NCBI GenBank assembly: GCA_021777365.1
Contig: JAJYDP010000005.1
Span: forward strand, 1-22,872
Source of the DNA: Chloroflexota bacterium
GTDB lineage: Bacteria > Chloroflexota > Limnocylindria > Limnocylindrales > CSP1-4
Length of the DNA: 22,872 nt
Direction of reading: 5' to 3'
The notes under the pieces were generated by a model. The model saw only the letters and a list, made by a program, of their open reading frames with translations. It did not search any database and was not told the DNA's origin. Shown here piece by piece: positions 8,369 through 15,663 of this stretch (position 1 is its first letter; each line of letters starts with the position of its first letter). The position numbers and the translations under genes were made by a program.

Positions 8369-9010
8369 ATGACGGACGGACGGCGCCTTGGATCCCCTCC
8401 GCCGACGACGGGCGGGGGTGGACTGCCCGGCGAACCCGCCGGGGACGGCTGGCTGCAGGAGACCCCGGTATCGGAGCGCGTGGTGTACCGCGGCCGCTAC
8501 CTGACCTTCCGGGTGGACACCATCCGCCACGCGGACGGCGTGGAGCGCGAGCGCGAGCTGGTGCTCCACCCCGGTGCCGTGGCGATCGTGGCGCTGGACG
8601 GCGACGACGTGCTGATGGTCCGGCAGTGGCGGCACGCCACCGGCGGGGCGCTGCTCGAGATCCCGGCGGGGACGATCGACACGCTCGCGGACGGCAGCCT
8701 CGAGGACCCGGCCATCTGCGCCGCCCGCGAACTGTCCGAGGAGACCGGGATGCGGGCCGCCCGCTGGCGCGACCTGGGGGCGTTCTGGACGGCGCCCGGG
8801 TTCACCGACGAGCACATGCACCTGTACCTGGCGCAGGACCTGTCGCCGGACGACGACTCCACGGGGCCGGAGCCGGACGAGCACCTCCGCCTGGTGCGGC
8901 GCCCCTGGCGCGAGGCCGTGGCGGCGGCCGAGCGGGGCGAGATCGAGGACGCGAAGTCCCTGGTCGGCCTGCTGCGCGTGGCCCGGATGGCGGAGCGCGG
9001 CGAGCTCTGA
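8369..9010 (+). CDS. Nudix hydrolase, ADP-ribose pyrophosphatase-like
   Basis: This 213-residue protein probably hydrolyses ADP-ribose or a related nucleoside diphosphate sugar. The family features are an upstream conserved WRHATGGALLEIPAG segment, typical of ADPRases, and a Nudix box with E112, R120-E121-L, E124-E125 and G127 (RELSEETGM). The glycine that normally stands five residues before the first glutamate is G101, so the box carries about five extra residues (TLADG region). The first ~30 residues are a Gly/Pro-rich tail of unclear use. The ATG lies eight bases after TATACT with no ribosome site, suggesting a leaderless transcript. The gene is convergent with the TPR gene downstream. 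Confidence 0.88.
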   Translation: MTDGRRLGSPPPTTGGGGLPGEPAGDGWLQETPVSERVVYRGRYLTFRVDTIRHADGVERERELVLHPGAVAIVALDGDDVLMVRQWRHATGGALLEIPAGTIDTLADGSLEDPAICAARELSEETGMRAARWRDLGAFWTAPGFTDEHMHLYLAQDLSPDDDSTGPEPDEHLRLVRRPWREAVAAAERGEIEDAKSLVGLLRVARMAERGEL

Positions 9011-9068
9011 GGACACGCGGGCGGGCAGCGCACGCGAGGGCCGCGCGCGAGGGCAGGCCCCGCCGCCA

Positions 9069-9084
9069 GCGCCGCCAGCGGCGC
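9069..9084. terminator. Possible hairpin between convergent Nudix and TPR genes
   Basis: GCGCCG and CGGCGC form a perfect 6-bp stem with a CCAG loop in the 82-bp gap between the two stop codons. There is no T-run on either side, so it is not a classical intrinsic terminator. In such GC-rich DNA it could be chance. Confidence 0.25.
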
Positions 9085-9092
9085 GCGTTCCC

Positions 9093-9644
9093 CTACAGCA
9101 GCGTGGGCGGCCGGTTGCCCTCCAGGCGGTCCAGCGCGTTGCGGTACAGCCGGGACTCCGGCGCGAGGGCGACCGCCAGCCGCAGGTGGGTCCGCGCCTC
9201 CTCCTGCCGGCCCAGCTGCTTCAGACCCTGGCCGAGCGCGAAGTGCGCGTACGGCAGGGATGGGTCGATCTCGAGGAGGTCCTCGAAGGTTGCCACGGCC
9301 CGCTCGTGCTGGCCGCTGTTGTAGTACGCGCGGCCGAGTGCCTCGAGGATGGAGCCGCGGCGGGGCTCGAGGCCGGCGGCGCGCTGGAGCAGCACCGCGG
9401 CCTGGGCGTAGTGGCGGCGGCTCATCAGGGCCTTGCCGCGCTGGAGGAGCCCGTAGGGCGTCTCGCGCTCGAGAAGCTCGTCGACGGCACGCTGCTCCGA
9501 CCGCGTGAGGCCGCCACGCTCGTCGGGGTCGCCCATCGGCTCATCCGCGCGGTCCTGCGGCGCATCGCCCGCGTCGCCGGTGTCGTGCTCCTGCCGGTCG
9601 TCGTCCGATCCGCCGTCCGGGATGCCGTGGTCGCGAGGTTCCAT
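9093..9644 (-). CDS. TPR-repeat protein
   Basis: This 183-residue soluble protein has an acidic, polar N-terminal stretch (about 1-55, rich in Asp, Gly and Glu). About three tetratricopeptide repeats follow between residues 75 and 170, with the spaced A..Y...G..E.A...F....P pattern in segments such as ALGRAYYNSGQHERAVATFE. TPR arrays usually bind partner proteins; no partner can be named. The reading frame is open far upstream, but the ATG at 9644 begins the plausible protein. A GAGG lies nine bases before it; a second ATG in frame at 9665 is an alternative. SDR gene 9781-10563 lies 136 bp upstream on the same strand, so co-transcription is possible but not shown. Confidence 0.78.
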   Translation of the reverse strand: MEPRDHGIPDGGSDDDRQEHDTGDAGDAPQDRADEPMGDPDERGGLTRSEQRAVDELLERETPYGLLQRGKALMSRRHYAQAAVLLQRAAGLEPRRGSILEALGRAYYNSGQHERAVATFEDLLEIDPSLPYAHFALGQGLKQLGRQEEARTHLRLAVALAPESRLYRNALDRLEGNRPPTLL

Positions 9645-9780
9645 CACCCGAATCCTCGCACGCATCGGCGAAGAGGTCCCCGGCCGGGGGCCGGCCACCC
9701 ATCCCGGGGAGCGGTCGGCCGCCCGCCCGAGCGTGAGCCCCCCGCCACGTGTGGGTTCGGGCGCTGGCCGGAGGACGACC

Positions 9781-10563
9781 TCAGCCGCCCGCCAGGCCGC
9801 CTCCGTCCACCACCAGCGTGGTGCCCGTGACGAACGTCGCGTCGTCGGAGGCGAGGTAGAGGATCGCGGCAGCGATCTCGTCCGGGCTGCCGACGCGCCC
9901 GAGCGGTCGGCCCCGGGCCGAACCTGCCAGCCCGTCCTCGAGGCGTTCCCCGAGCTGGTGGAACTCGCCGCGCAGGAGGGGCGTGTCCGTGTCCCCCGGG
10001 CAGACGCAGTTCGCGCGGATCCCATCCGGACCGTGGTCGATCGCGAGCGCGCGCGTCAGGTTCGCCACGGCCGCCTTGGTGGCCGCGTAGCTGACGGAGC
10101 GCGGCCCCGCGACCAGGCTCCACCCGGAGCCCACCGTGACGATGGCCCCGCCGCCGCGTTCCCGCATGCGCGGGATCGCCGCCCGGCAGCAGCGGAACAA
10201 CGCGGTCAGGTTGACCGCGACCACCTCGTCCCACTCGGCGTCGGACGTCTCGAGTGCGGTGTGGCGCCGGATCATCCCGGCCGCGGCCACCAGGATGTCG
10301 AGCCCACCGAACGCCCCCACCACCACATCGACGGCGCGATCCGCCGCACCGGGCGCGGTCAGGTCGAGCGGCACCGGGAGCGCACGCCCGCCGGACTCGC
10401 GGATGGCATCCGCCACGCGCGCCAGCCCCGTCTCGTCGCGGTCGACCAGCCCGACGGCCGCTCCCTCCCCGCCGAAGCGGACCGCCGTGGCCGCCCCGAT
10501 CCCCGACGCCGCGCCGGTCACCAGCGCGACCCGCCCCGCCAGTCGACCCGTGGAAACCGTCAT
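9781..10563 (-). CDS. Short-chain dehydrogenase/reductase (SDR), NAD(H)-type
   Basis: This is a 260-residue classical SDR with a Rossmann fold. The cofactor loop TGAASGIG is at 16-23. Asp41 at the end of strand 2 predicts NAD(H) preference. The structural NNAG motif is altered to AAAG (93-96). The catalytic set is N118, S146, Y159 and K163 (YAATK), and the C-terminal GTTLVVDGG signature is present. Annotators would call it a 3-oxoacyl-ACP reductase-like oxidoreductase; the true substrate is unknown. The ATG at 10563 is preceded by GGGAGG five bases upstream, which rejects the open upstream extension to 10785. It is divergent from the SDR-GcvP operon at 10788, which hints at a shared pathway or regulator. 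Confidence 0.9.
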   Translation of the reverse strand: MTVSTGRLAGRVALVTGAASGIGAATAVRFGGEGAAVGLVDRDETGLARVADAIRESGGRALPVPLDLTAPGAADRAVDVVVGAFGGLDILVAAAGMIRRHTALETSDAEWDEVVAVNLTALFRCCRAAIPRMRERGGGAIVTVGSGWSLVAGPRSVSYAATKAAVANLTRALAIDHGPDGIRANCVCPGDTDTPLLRGEFHQLGERLEDGLAGSARGRPLGRVGSPDEIAAAILYLASDDATFVTGTTLVVDGGGLAGG

Positions 10564-10618
10564 GCACCCTCCCGTCCGGCGGAGCCCGCTCCGGCGCCCG
10601 CGCCGGCACCCGCGCCGG

Positions 10619-10653
10619 CGATGCTCGCGATGGCGATGCTCGCGATGGCGATG
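10619..10653. repeat. 15-bp direct tandem repeat in the divergent SDR intergenic region
   Basis: Two perfect copies of cgatgctcgcgatgg lie at 10619-10633 and 10634-10648, followed by the first five bases of a third. A GCC/GGC-rich stretch with a 12-bp rhythm precedes it. The region is non-coding in the accepted gene models; it lies 56 bp upstream of the minus-strand SDR start. Confidence 0.75.
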
Positions 10654-10720
10654 CCGGCGCGACCACCCCCCACGCCGGCACGCCGGTGCCCCGGCGCCAC
10701 GGATGAGGGCCCGGACTTGG

Positions 10721-10727
10721 GATACTA
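10721..10727. promoter_or_regulatory. Possible symmetric -10 element between divergent SDR genes
   Basis: GATACT (plus, 10721-10726) and TAGTAT (minus, 10727-10722) overlap in the same ATACTA core seen at 8356-8361. The leader would be about 55 nt for the plus gene, which has a ribosome site, and about 150 nt for the minus gene. No -35 is convincing in either direction. Confidence 0.4.
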
Positions 10728-10787
10728 CTCGCCGTTCCCGTCGCGCCGCCCGCGCCCAGGGGCGGCAATCCAGCGGAGGTTCCACGC

Positions 10788-11591
10788 ATGGGACGAAGCA
10801 CGACGCCGCACGCCGCGGACGGACCCGGATCCTCGGCCGCCGCGAGCCCGTCCCCGCGGCCGGGGCTGGCCGGCCGACGCGTCGTGGTCACCGGAGGCGC
10901 CAGCGGGATCGGCCTCGCCACCGTGACCCGGTTCGTCGACGACGGCGCCCGCGTGATCGCCCTGGACCGGGACGCCGGGGCGCTGGCGCGCCTTGGCGAG
11001 GACCTGCCGGGACTGGCTGGCACCGTGGAGGCGGACGTCAGCGACCCGGCCCGGGTGGACGTCGCGTTCCGCGAGGTCGACCGGCTGCTCGGCGGCGTCG
11101 ACGTGCTGATCGCGAACGCCGGGATCAGCGTGCGCCGCAGCTTCCTCGACCTCGAGCCCGAGCAGTGGTCGCGCGTCATCGGGGTCAACCTGACCGGCGC
11201 CTTCCTCTGCGCCAGGGCCGCGGCACGCCGGATGTCCGCGCAGGGGGCCGGCGTGATCCTGTTCACGTCGTCGACCAACGGGCTCGACGGTCACCCCTTC
11301 TACACGGATTACAACGCCTCCAAGGCGGGCGTGAACCTGCTGATGAAGACGATCGCGCTCGAGTGCGCGCCGTGGCTGCGTGCCAACGCGGTCTGCCCGG
11401 GCTACGTCCTGACACCCATGCAGCAGGCGGAGTACTCCCCGGAGATGCTGGAGGAGGTGAACCGCCGCATCCCGCTGGGCCGTCACGCCCGCCCGGGCGA
11501 GGTGGCCGCCCTCTTCGCGTTCCTGGCCTCGGACGAGGCCGCCTACATCACCGGACAGTGCATCAGCATCGATGGAGGCGAGACGGCGTGA
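10788..11591 (+). CDS. Short-chain dehydrogenase/reductase (SDR), first gene of the GcvP-like operon
   Basis: This is a 267-residue classical SDR. An Ala/Ser/Pro-rich N-terminal extension of about 26 residues precedes the Rossmann fold. TGGASGIG (35-42), Asp60 (NAD-type), ANAG (109-112), N134, S161/S162, Y175 and K179 (YNASK) make a complete active site. The segment GLDGHPFYTDYNASKAG is well conserved in look, and the C-terminus has the usual TGQCISIDGG. The ATG has GGAGG eight bases upstream. The stop overlaps the next gene's GTG by four bases (GTGA), so this dehydrogenase is translationally coupled to the GcvP-like subunits and probably acts on their substrate or product. That functional link is inferred from context only. 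Confidence 0.9.
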   Translation: MGRSTTPHAADGPGSSAAASPSPRPGLAGRRVVVTGGASGIGLATVTRFVDDGARVIALDRDAGALARLGEDLPGLAGTVEADVSDPARVDVAFREVDRLLGGVDVLIANAGISVRRSFLDLEPEQWSRVIGVNLTGAFLCARAAARRMSAQGAGVILFTSSTNGLDGHPFYTDYNASKAGVNLLMKTIALECAPWLRANAVCPGYVLTPMQQAEYSPEMLEEVNRRIPLGRHARPGEVAALFAFLASDEAAYITGQCISIDGGETA

Positions 11592-12988
11592 CCGCAGACC
11601 CGGGCCCCGGGGCCCACCCGTACATCCCCGCCAGCGTCCCCGGCGTCCGCGAGGCGATGCTCCGCCGGATCGGGGCGCCCGACGTGGAGGCGCTCTACGC
11701 CGACATCCCGGCCGAGCTCCGGCTGACCCGGCCGCTCGACCTCCCGCAGCCGCTCGCCTCCGAACACGATCTGCGGCGGCACGTGGAGGCGCTGCTGGCG
11801 CGCAACACGACCACCGCGGATGCCCTGAGCTTCCTGGGTGCCGGATGCTACCCGCACGTGGTGCCGGCCGTCTGCGACGAGGTCAACGCCCGATCCGAGT
11901 TCCTGACCGCCTACGGCGGCGAGCCGTACGAGGACCACGGGCGGTTCCAGGCGCTCTTCGAGTACGCCTCGATGATGGGCGAGCTGCTCGGGATGGACGT
12001 GGTGAGCATCCCGACCTTCGACGGTGCCCAGGCCTCCGCCACCGCGCTCCGGATGGCGGGGCGGATCACCGGCCGGCGCCGGGTCCTGGTGCCGGCGACG
12101 GCCAACCCACAGCGGAGGTCCGTGATCGACAACTACGTCCGCGGCGCGCTCGAGGTGGTGCCCGTGGGGTACGACCCTCGCAGCGGGCTGCTCGACCTGG
12201 CGGACCTGCACGCGAAGCTCTCCGACGACACGGCGGCGGTCCTCGTGGAGAACCCCACCTTCCTGGGGATCATCGAGGAACAGGCTGCGGCGATCGCGGG
12301 GATGGCCCACGCGCGCGGGGCGCTCGCCGTGGCCTGCGTGGACCCCTCCTCGCTCGGCGTGCTCGAGGCGCCGGGCGCCTGCGGGTTCGACATCGCCTGC
12401 GGCGACCTGCAGCCCCTCGGGATCCACATGTACTTCGGCGGCGGGCACGGCGGGTTCATCGCCACGCCCGACGAGCCCCGGTTCGTGACCGAGTACCCCT
12501 CCCGCCTCTTCGGGCTCACCGACACCGCGGTGGAGGGCGAGTACGGCTTCGGGGACGTGGCCTGGGAGCGCACCAGCTTCCATGGACGGGAGGAGGGGAA
12601 GGAGTTCGTCGGTACGGCGGCGGCCCTGTGGGGGATCACGGCCGGCGTCTACCTGGCCCTGATGGGTCCGCAGGGGATGGCCGAGCTCGGCGAGACCTGC
12701 ATGCGGCTGGCGCGCTACGCGGCGGGACGCCTGGGGGCGCTCCCCGGCGTCCGGTCGCCGCGCCTCTCGGGCATCCCGTTCAAGGAGTTCACGGTCGACT
12801 TCACGGCGACGGGCCGCACCGTGCGGGAGATCAACGCGGCGCTCCTCGACCGAGGGGTCTTCGGTGGAGCGGACCTCTCCGAGCCATTCCCCGGGCTGGG
12901 GCAGTCGGCGCTCTACTGCGTGACCGAGGCGCACTCGCGCGCCGACATCGACCGGCTGGCCGACACCCTGGCGGAGGTGCTGCGGTGA
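11588..12988 (+). CDS. GcvPA-like protein (glycine dehydrogenase subunit 1 family), divergent
   Basis: This 466-residue protein has the fold-type I aminotransferase-like architecture of the alpha subunit of two-subunit glycine decarboxylase. Family features include FLGAGCYPHVVPAV near residue 80, a TAY segment, FEYASMMGELLGMDV, and the C-terminal CVTEAHSRADID. Remembered hallmarks of true GcvPA differ: TPYQPEISQG is replaced by GGEPYEDHG, and the REQHIRREKATSNICT segment by RTSFHGREEGKEFVGT. Length is near the usual ~450. The GTG start overlaps the SDR stop and has GGAGG nine bases upstream. It probably pairs with the GcvPB-like product downstream. Standard annotation would be gcvPA, but true glycine decarboxylase function is doubtful for the reasons given. 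Confidence 0.85.
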   Translation: MTADPGPGAHPYIPASVPGVREAMLRRIGAPDVEALYADIPAELRLTRPLDLPQPLASEHDLRRHVEALLARNTTTADALSFLGAGCYPHVVPAVCDEVNARSEFLTAYGGEPYEDHGRFQALFEYASMMGELLGMDVVSIPTFDGAQASATALRMAGRITGRRRVLVPATANPQRRSVIDNYVRGALEVVPVGYDPRSGLLDLADLHAKLSDDTAAVLVENPTFLGIIEEQAAAIAGMAHARGALAVACVDPSSLGVLEAPGACGFDIACGDLQPLGIHMYFGGGHGGFIATPDEPRFVTEYPSRLFGLTDTAVEGEYGFGDVAWERTSFHGREEGKEFVGTAAALWGITAGVYLALMGPQGMAELGETCMRLARYAAGRLGALPGVRSPRLSGIPFKEFTVDFTATGRTVREINAALLDRGVFGGADLSEPFPGLGQSALYCVTEAHSRADIDRLADTLAEVLR

Positions 12989-13005
12989 CGCGGGAGGATG
13001 CCCCG

Positions 13006-14616
13006 ATGCGCGATGGTCACACCTCTCCCGCCGCACCGGGCAGCGTGCGTCGCTTCCATGCAGCGCGCTGGGACGAGCCGGTCATCTTCGAGCTCTCCGT
13101 GCCGGGCGCCCGCGGCGTGCTGCCGCCGCGCCCTGACCGGGAGGTGCCCGAGCTGACTCCGGACGAACGGGTCCCGGAGGCGATCCGCCGTCGGAATCCC
13201 CCCGCCCTCCCCGAGCTGTCGCAGCAGGCGGTGGTGCGCCACTACCTGCGGCTCTCGCAGGAGACCCTGGGCGCGGACGTCAACATCGACATCGGCCAGG
13301 GCACCTGCACCATGAAGTACAGCCCGAAGGTCAACGAGCAGCTGGCCCGGAGCCCGCGCGTGGCCGACCTGCACCCGCTGCAGGACGAGCGAACCGTGCA
13401 GGGGATCCTGGAGGTGATGTACCGGCTCGACCTCCTCCTGCGGGAGATCTCCGGGATGGACGCCTTCACCCTGCAGCCCGGCAGCGGGTCCCAGGCGATC
13501 TTCGCCGCGGCGGCGATGCTGCGTGCCTGGCACGAGTCTCGGGGCAACTTCCCGGCCCGCGACGAGATCGTGACCACGATCTTCTCGCACCCGTCCGACG
13601 CGGCGGCGGCGCACGTGGCGGGGTTCCGCATCGTCACCCTGCAGCCGGGGCCGAACGGGTACCCGGAGCTGGACGAGCTGCGGACCGTGCTGGGGCCGCG
13701 CACCGCCGGCCTCTTCATCACGAACCCCGAGGACACCGGGATCTTCAACCCCCGCATCGCCGAGTTCACCGCTGCCGTCCACGAGGCGGGCGGGCTCTGC
13801 GTCTACGACCAGGCGAACGCCAACGGGCTCCTGGGGATCACCCGGGCACGGGAGGCCGGCTTCGACGCCTGCTTCTTCAACCTGCACAAGACGTTCTCCA
13901 CGCCGCACGGGTCGGGCGGCCCGGCCTGCGGGACGCTGGGCGTCCGCACGCACCTCGCGCCCTTCCTCCCCTCGCCGGTGGTCACCTTCGACGGGACCGC
14001 CTACCACCTCGACCGGGATCGGCCGGCCAGCATCGGCAGGGTCCGGACCTGGTATGGCGTGCCGGAGGTCCACCTGCGCGCCTACGCCTGGATCATGAGC
14101 CTGGGCGCCGCGGGCCTCCGCTCAGTGGCAGAGTCGGCCGTGCTCGCCAACAACTACCTCCTCGACCGTGTTCGCCGGATCCGCGGCGTGGCAGTGCCGT
14201 GGCCGAACCGCCGGCGCCTGGAGCAGGTCCGCTACAGTTTCGAGCCGCTGCGGCGCGAGACGGGCGTGGGCTCGGAGGACGTGGGGCGGCGGATGGCCGA
14301 CTTCGGCGCCCACTACTGGACCAGCCACCATCCCTGGCTCGTGCCGGAGCCCTTCACCCTCGAGCCGACCGAGTCGTACTCGCCCGAGGAGCTCGACGAG
14401 TACGCGGCCACCCTGGAGCGCGTCGTCCGCGAGGCGTACGAGGACCCGGAGCTCGTGCGGACCGCGCCGCACGCGAGCGTGGTGCACCGGCACGACCACG
14501 GCCCCCTGGACGACCCGGCGCGGTGGGCCATGACCTGGCGCGCGTACCTGCGGAAGCGGCGCTCCGGCGAGGGTTCGGGCGGAACGGGAGCGGGAGCGGG
14601 CTCGGGCGGGGCCTGA
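13006..14616 (+). CDS. GcvPB-like PLP protein (glycine dehydrogenase subunit 2 family), divergent
   Basis: This is a 536-residue PLP enzyme of the GcvPB family. The PLP lysine is K295 in NLHKTFSTPHG, and CTMKYSPK and LHPLQDERTVQG are conserved. Several canonical motifs are changed: GA(Q/H)GE to GSQAIF, SAHGTNPASA to FSHPSDAAAA, and DGANxN to DQANAN. The C-terminus ends in a Gly/Ser/Ala-rich tail. Start choice is ambiguous: ATG 13006 has GGGAGG eight bases before it, while GTG 12985 overlaps the GcvPA-like stop (GTGA) and has GGAGG seven bases before it, adding seven residues. Either way it is coupled to its partner. No gcvH or gcvT is nearby. It may be a decarboxylase or lyase for an amino acid other than glycine. 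Confidence 0.86.
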   Translation: MRDGHTSPAAPGSVRRFHAARWDEPVIFELSVPGARGVLPPRPDREVPELTPDERVPEAIRRRNPPALPELSQQAVVRHYLRLSQETLGADVNIDIGQGTCTMKYSPKVNEQLARSPRVADLHPLQDERTVQGILEVMYRLDLLLREISGMDAFTLQPGSGSQAIFAAAAMLRAWHESRGNFPARDEIVTTIFSHPSDAAAAHVAGFRIVTLQPGPNGYPELDELRTVLGPRTAGLFITNPEDTGIFNPRIAEFTAAVHEAGGLCVYDQANANGLLGITRAREAGFDACFFNLHKTFSTPHGSGGPACGTLGVRTHLAPFLPSPVVTFDGTAYHLDRDRPASIGRVRTWYGVPEVHLRAYAWIMSLGAAGLRSVAESAVLANNYLLDRVRRIRGVAVPWPNRRRLEQVRYSFEPLRRETGVGSEDVGRRMADFGAHYWTSHHPWLVPEPFTLEPTESYSPEELDEYAATLERVVREAYEDPELVRTAPHASVVHRHDHGPLDDPARWAMTWRAYLRKRRSGEGSGGTGAGAGSGGA

Positions 14617-14640
14617 GGGTGGCTACTCCCCCAGCCACTC
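14617..14640. terminator. Hairpin at the convergent GcvPB-like / nicotinate phosphoribosyltransferase junction
   Basis: GGGTGGCT (14617-14624) pairs with AGCCACTC (14633-14640) in an 8-bp stem with one G-U pair and an 8-base loop. It begins directly after the plus-strand stop and overlaps the last codons and stop of the minus-strand gene, the stops being only six bases apart. No T-run follows. Confidence 0.4.
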
Positions 14641-15660
14641 CGAGAGATCGACCGGCCGCAGCCTGGGGCTGGGCGTGATCCCGGGGATCCGCCCCCGCTT
14701 GGCGATCGGCTTGCCGTCGATCTCCTTGAGGTCCCCGGTGAAGTCGATCGGGCTCGCCCCGCTGATGTAGCTCCCCACCGCGAACGAGTCGACCGGGGCG
14801 CCGCGCTCCTTGAAGTAGGCGATCCGGTCCGGGTTGAGCCCGCCGCTGATGATGATCTTCACGTGGCGATACCCGGCCTGGTCGAGCCTGGCCCGGACCT
14901 CGGTCACCAGGTCGGCCGTCACACGGCCCCGCTCGGACGGCGTGTCGAGGCGGATCCCGTAGAGCCGGTCTCCCAGGGCATCGGCGACGCGCAGCGCCTC
15001 CTCCGCCTCGTCCTTGAAGGTGTCCACCAGGACGATCCGCGGGACGTCCGGCGGCAGGTCGCGGTCGAACGCCTCGGCCGCCCGCACCGTGTCCCCGAAC
15101 ATCAGGACCAGGGCGTGAGGCATGGTCCCGGTCGGACGCAGGCCGGAGAGCCGTGCGCCCGCGGGCGTGGACGCGCCGACACAGCCGCCCACGATGGCCG
15201 CGTAGTCCAGCGTGTCGGAGATGTTCGGGTGCACGTGGCGCGCACCGAAGCTGATCACCGGCTGCGGAGCCGCCGCCTCCACGCAGCGCCGCGCGGCCGT
15301 GGCCCATCCCGTGGACTGGGCCATCATCCCGAGCATGGCGGTCTCGTACAGCCCGAAGAGCCGGTACCGGGCCCGGATCCGGAGCACGATCTCGCGGTCG
15401 GCGAAGAGATCCCCGTCGCCGAGGGCCTCCAGCGTCACCTCGCCGGGCGGCGCGTCGCGCAGCGCGTGGGCCAGCAGCGTCTTCGCCTCGTCGATGCCGC
15501 ACAGCACGCCGGACTGGCGCGAGAAGACCTCCATCACCACGACGGGGTTGATCCCCTCGCGCTCCAGCACCTGCTGGGCGCGGTAGAAGTAGACGTCCGC
15601 CGAGTCGCCCTCGAGGATCGCCCTCGACGGGCGGCGGCGCAGCGGGCGTGTCTGATCCAT
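14623..15660 (-). CDS. Nicotinate phosphoribosyltransferase (Thermoplasma-type)
   Basis: This 345-residue enzyme converts nicotinate and PRPP to nicotinate mononucleotide in NAD salvage (Preiss-Handler route). Family segments are SFGARHVHP (137-145), PTGTMPHALVLMFGD (about 176-190), VDTFKDEAEEAL, RLDTPSERG, and the phosphate-binding SGGLNPDRI. FAVGSYISGASPIDFTGD and KPIAKRG lie near the end. These match the compact archaeal/Thermoplasma group rather than the longer E. coli PncB. The length is a little short of the usual ~390, mainly at the N- and C-termini. The ATG follows the nicotinamidase stop by three bases, with GGGAG overlapping the upstream stop region, so the two are co-translated. 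It converges on the GcvPB-like gene. Confidence 0.93.
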   Translation of the reverse strand: MDQTRPLRRRPSRAILEGDSADVYFYRAQQVLEREGINPVVVMEVFSRQSGVLCGIDEAKTLLAHALRDAPPGEVTLEALGDGDLFADREIVLRIRARYRLFGLYETAMLGMMAQSTGWATAARRCVEAAAPQPVISFGARHVHPNISDTLDYAAIVGGCVGASTPAGARLSGLRPTGTMPHALVLMFGDTVRAAEAFDRDLPPDVPRIVLVDTFKDEAEEALRVADALGDRLYGIRLDTPSERGRVTADLVTEVRARLDQAGYRHVKIIISGGLNPDRIAYFKERGAPVDSFAVGSYISGASPIDFTGDLKEIDGKPIAKRGRIPGITPSPRLRPVDLSEWLGE

Positions 15661-15663
15661 CCC

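Noticed and set aside
9680..9694. CCGGCC/GGCCGG hairpin downstream of the minus-strand SDR
   Set aside because: The stem is perfect but short, has no T-run and lies about 90 bases from the stop; such stems are expected by chance at this GC content.
10728..10787. Glycine riboswitch before the SDR-GcvP operon
   Set aside because: The likely leader is only about 55 nt and shows none of the conserved glycine aptamer segments.
10136..11587. Plus-strand frame extending upstream of the GcvPA-like gene
   Set aside because: This part is an Arg/Pro-rich shadow of both SDR genes. The real protein begins at GTG 11588 with a ribosome site and family sequence.
11543..14073. Two long minus-strand frames across the GcvP-like genes
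   Set aside because: They are His/Gly/Arg-rich with no recognisable motif and lie opposite well-supported genes.
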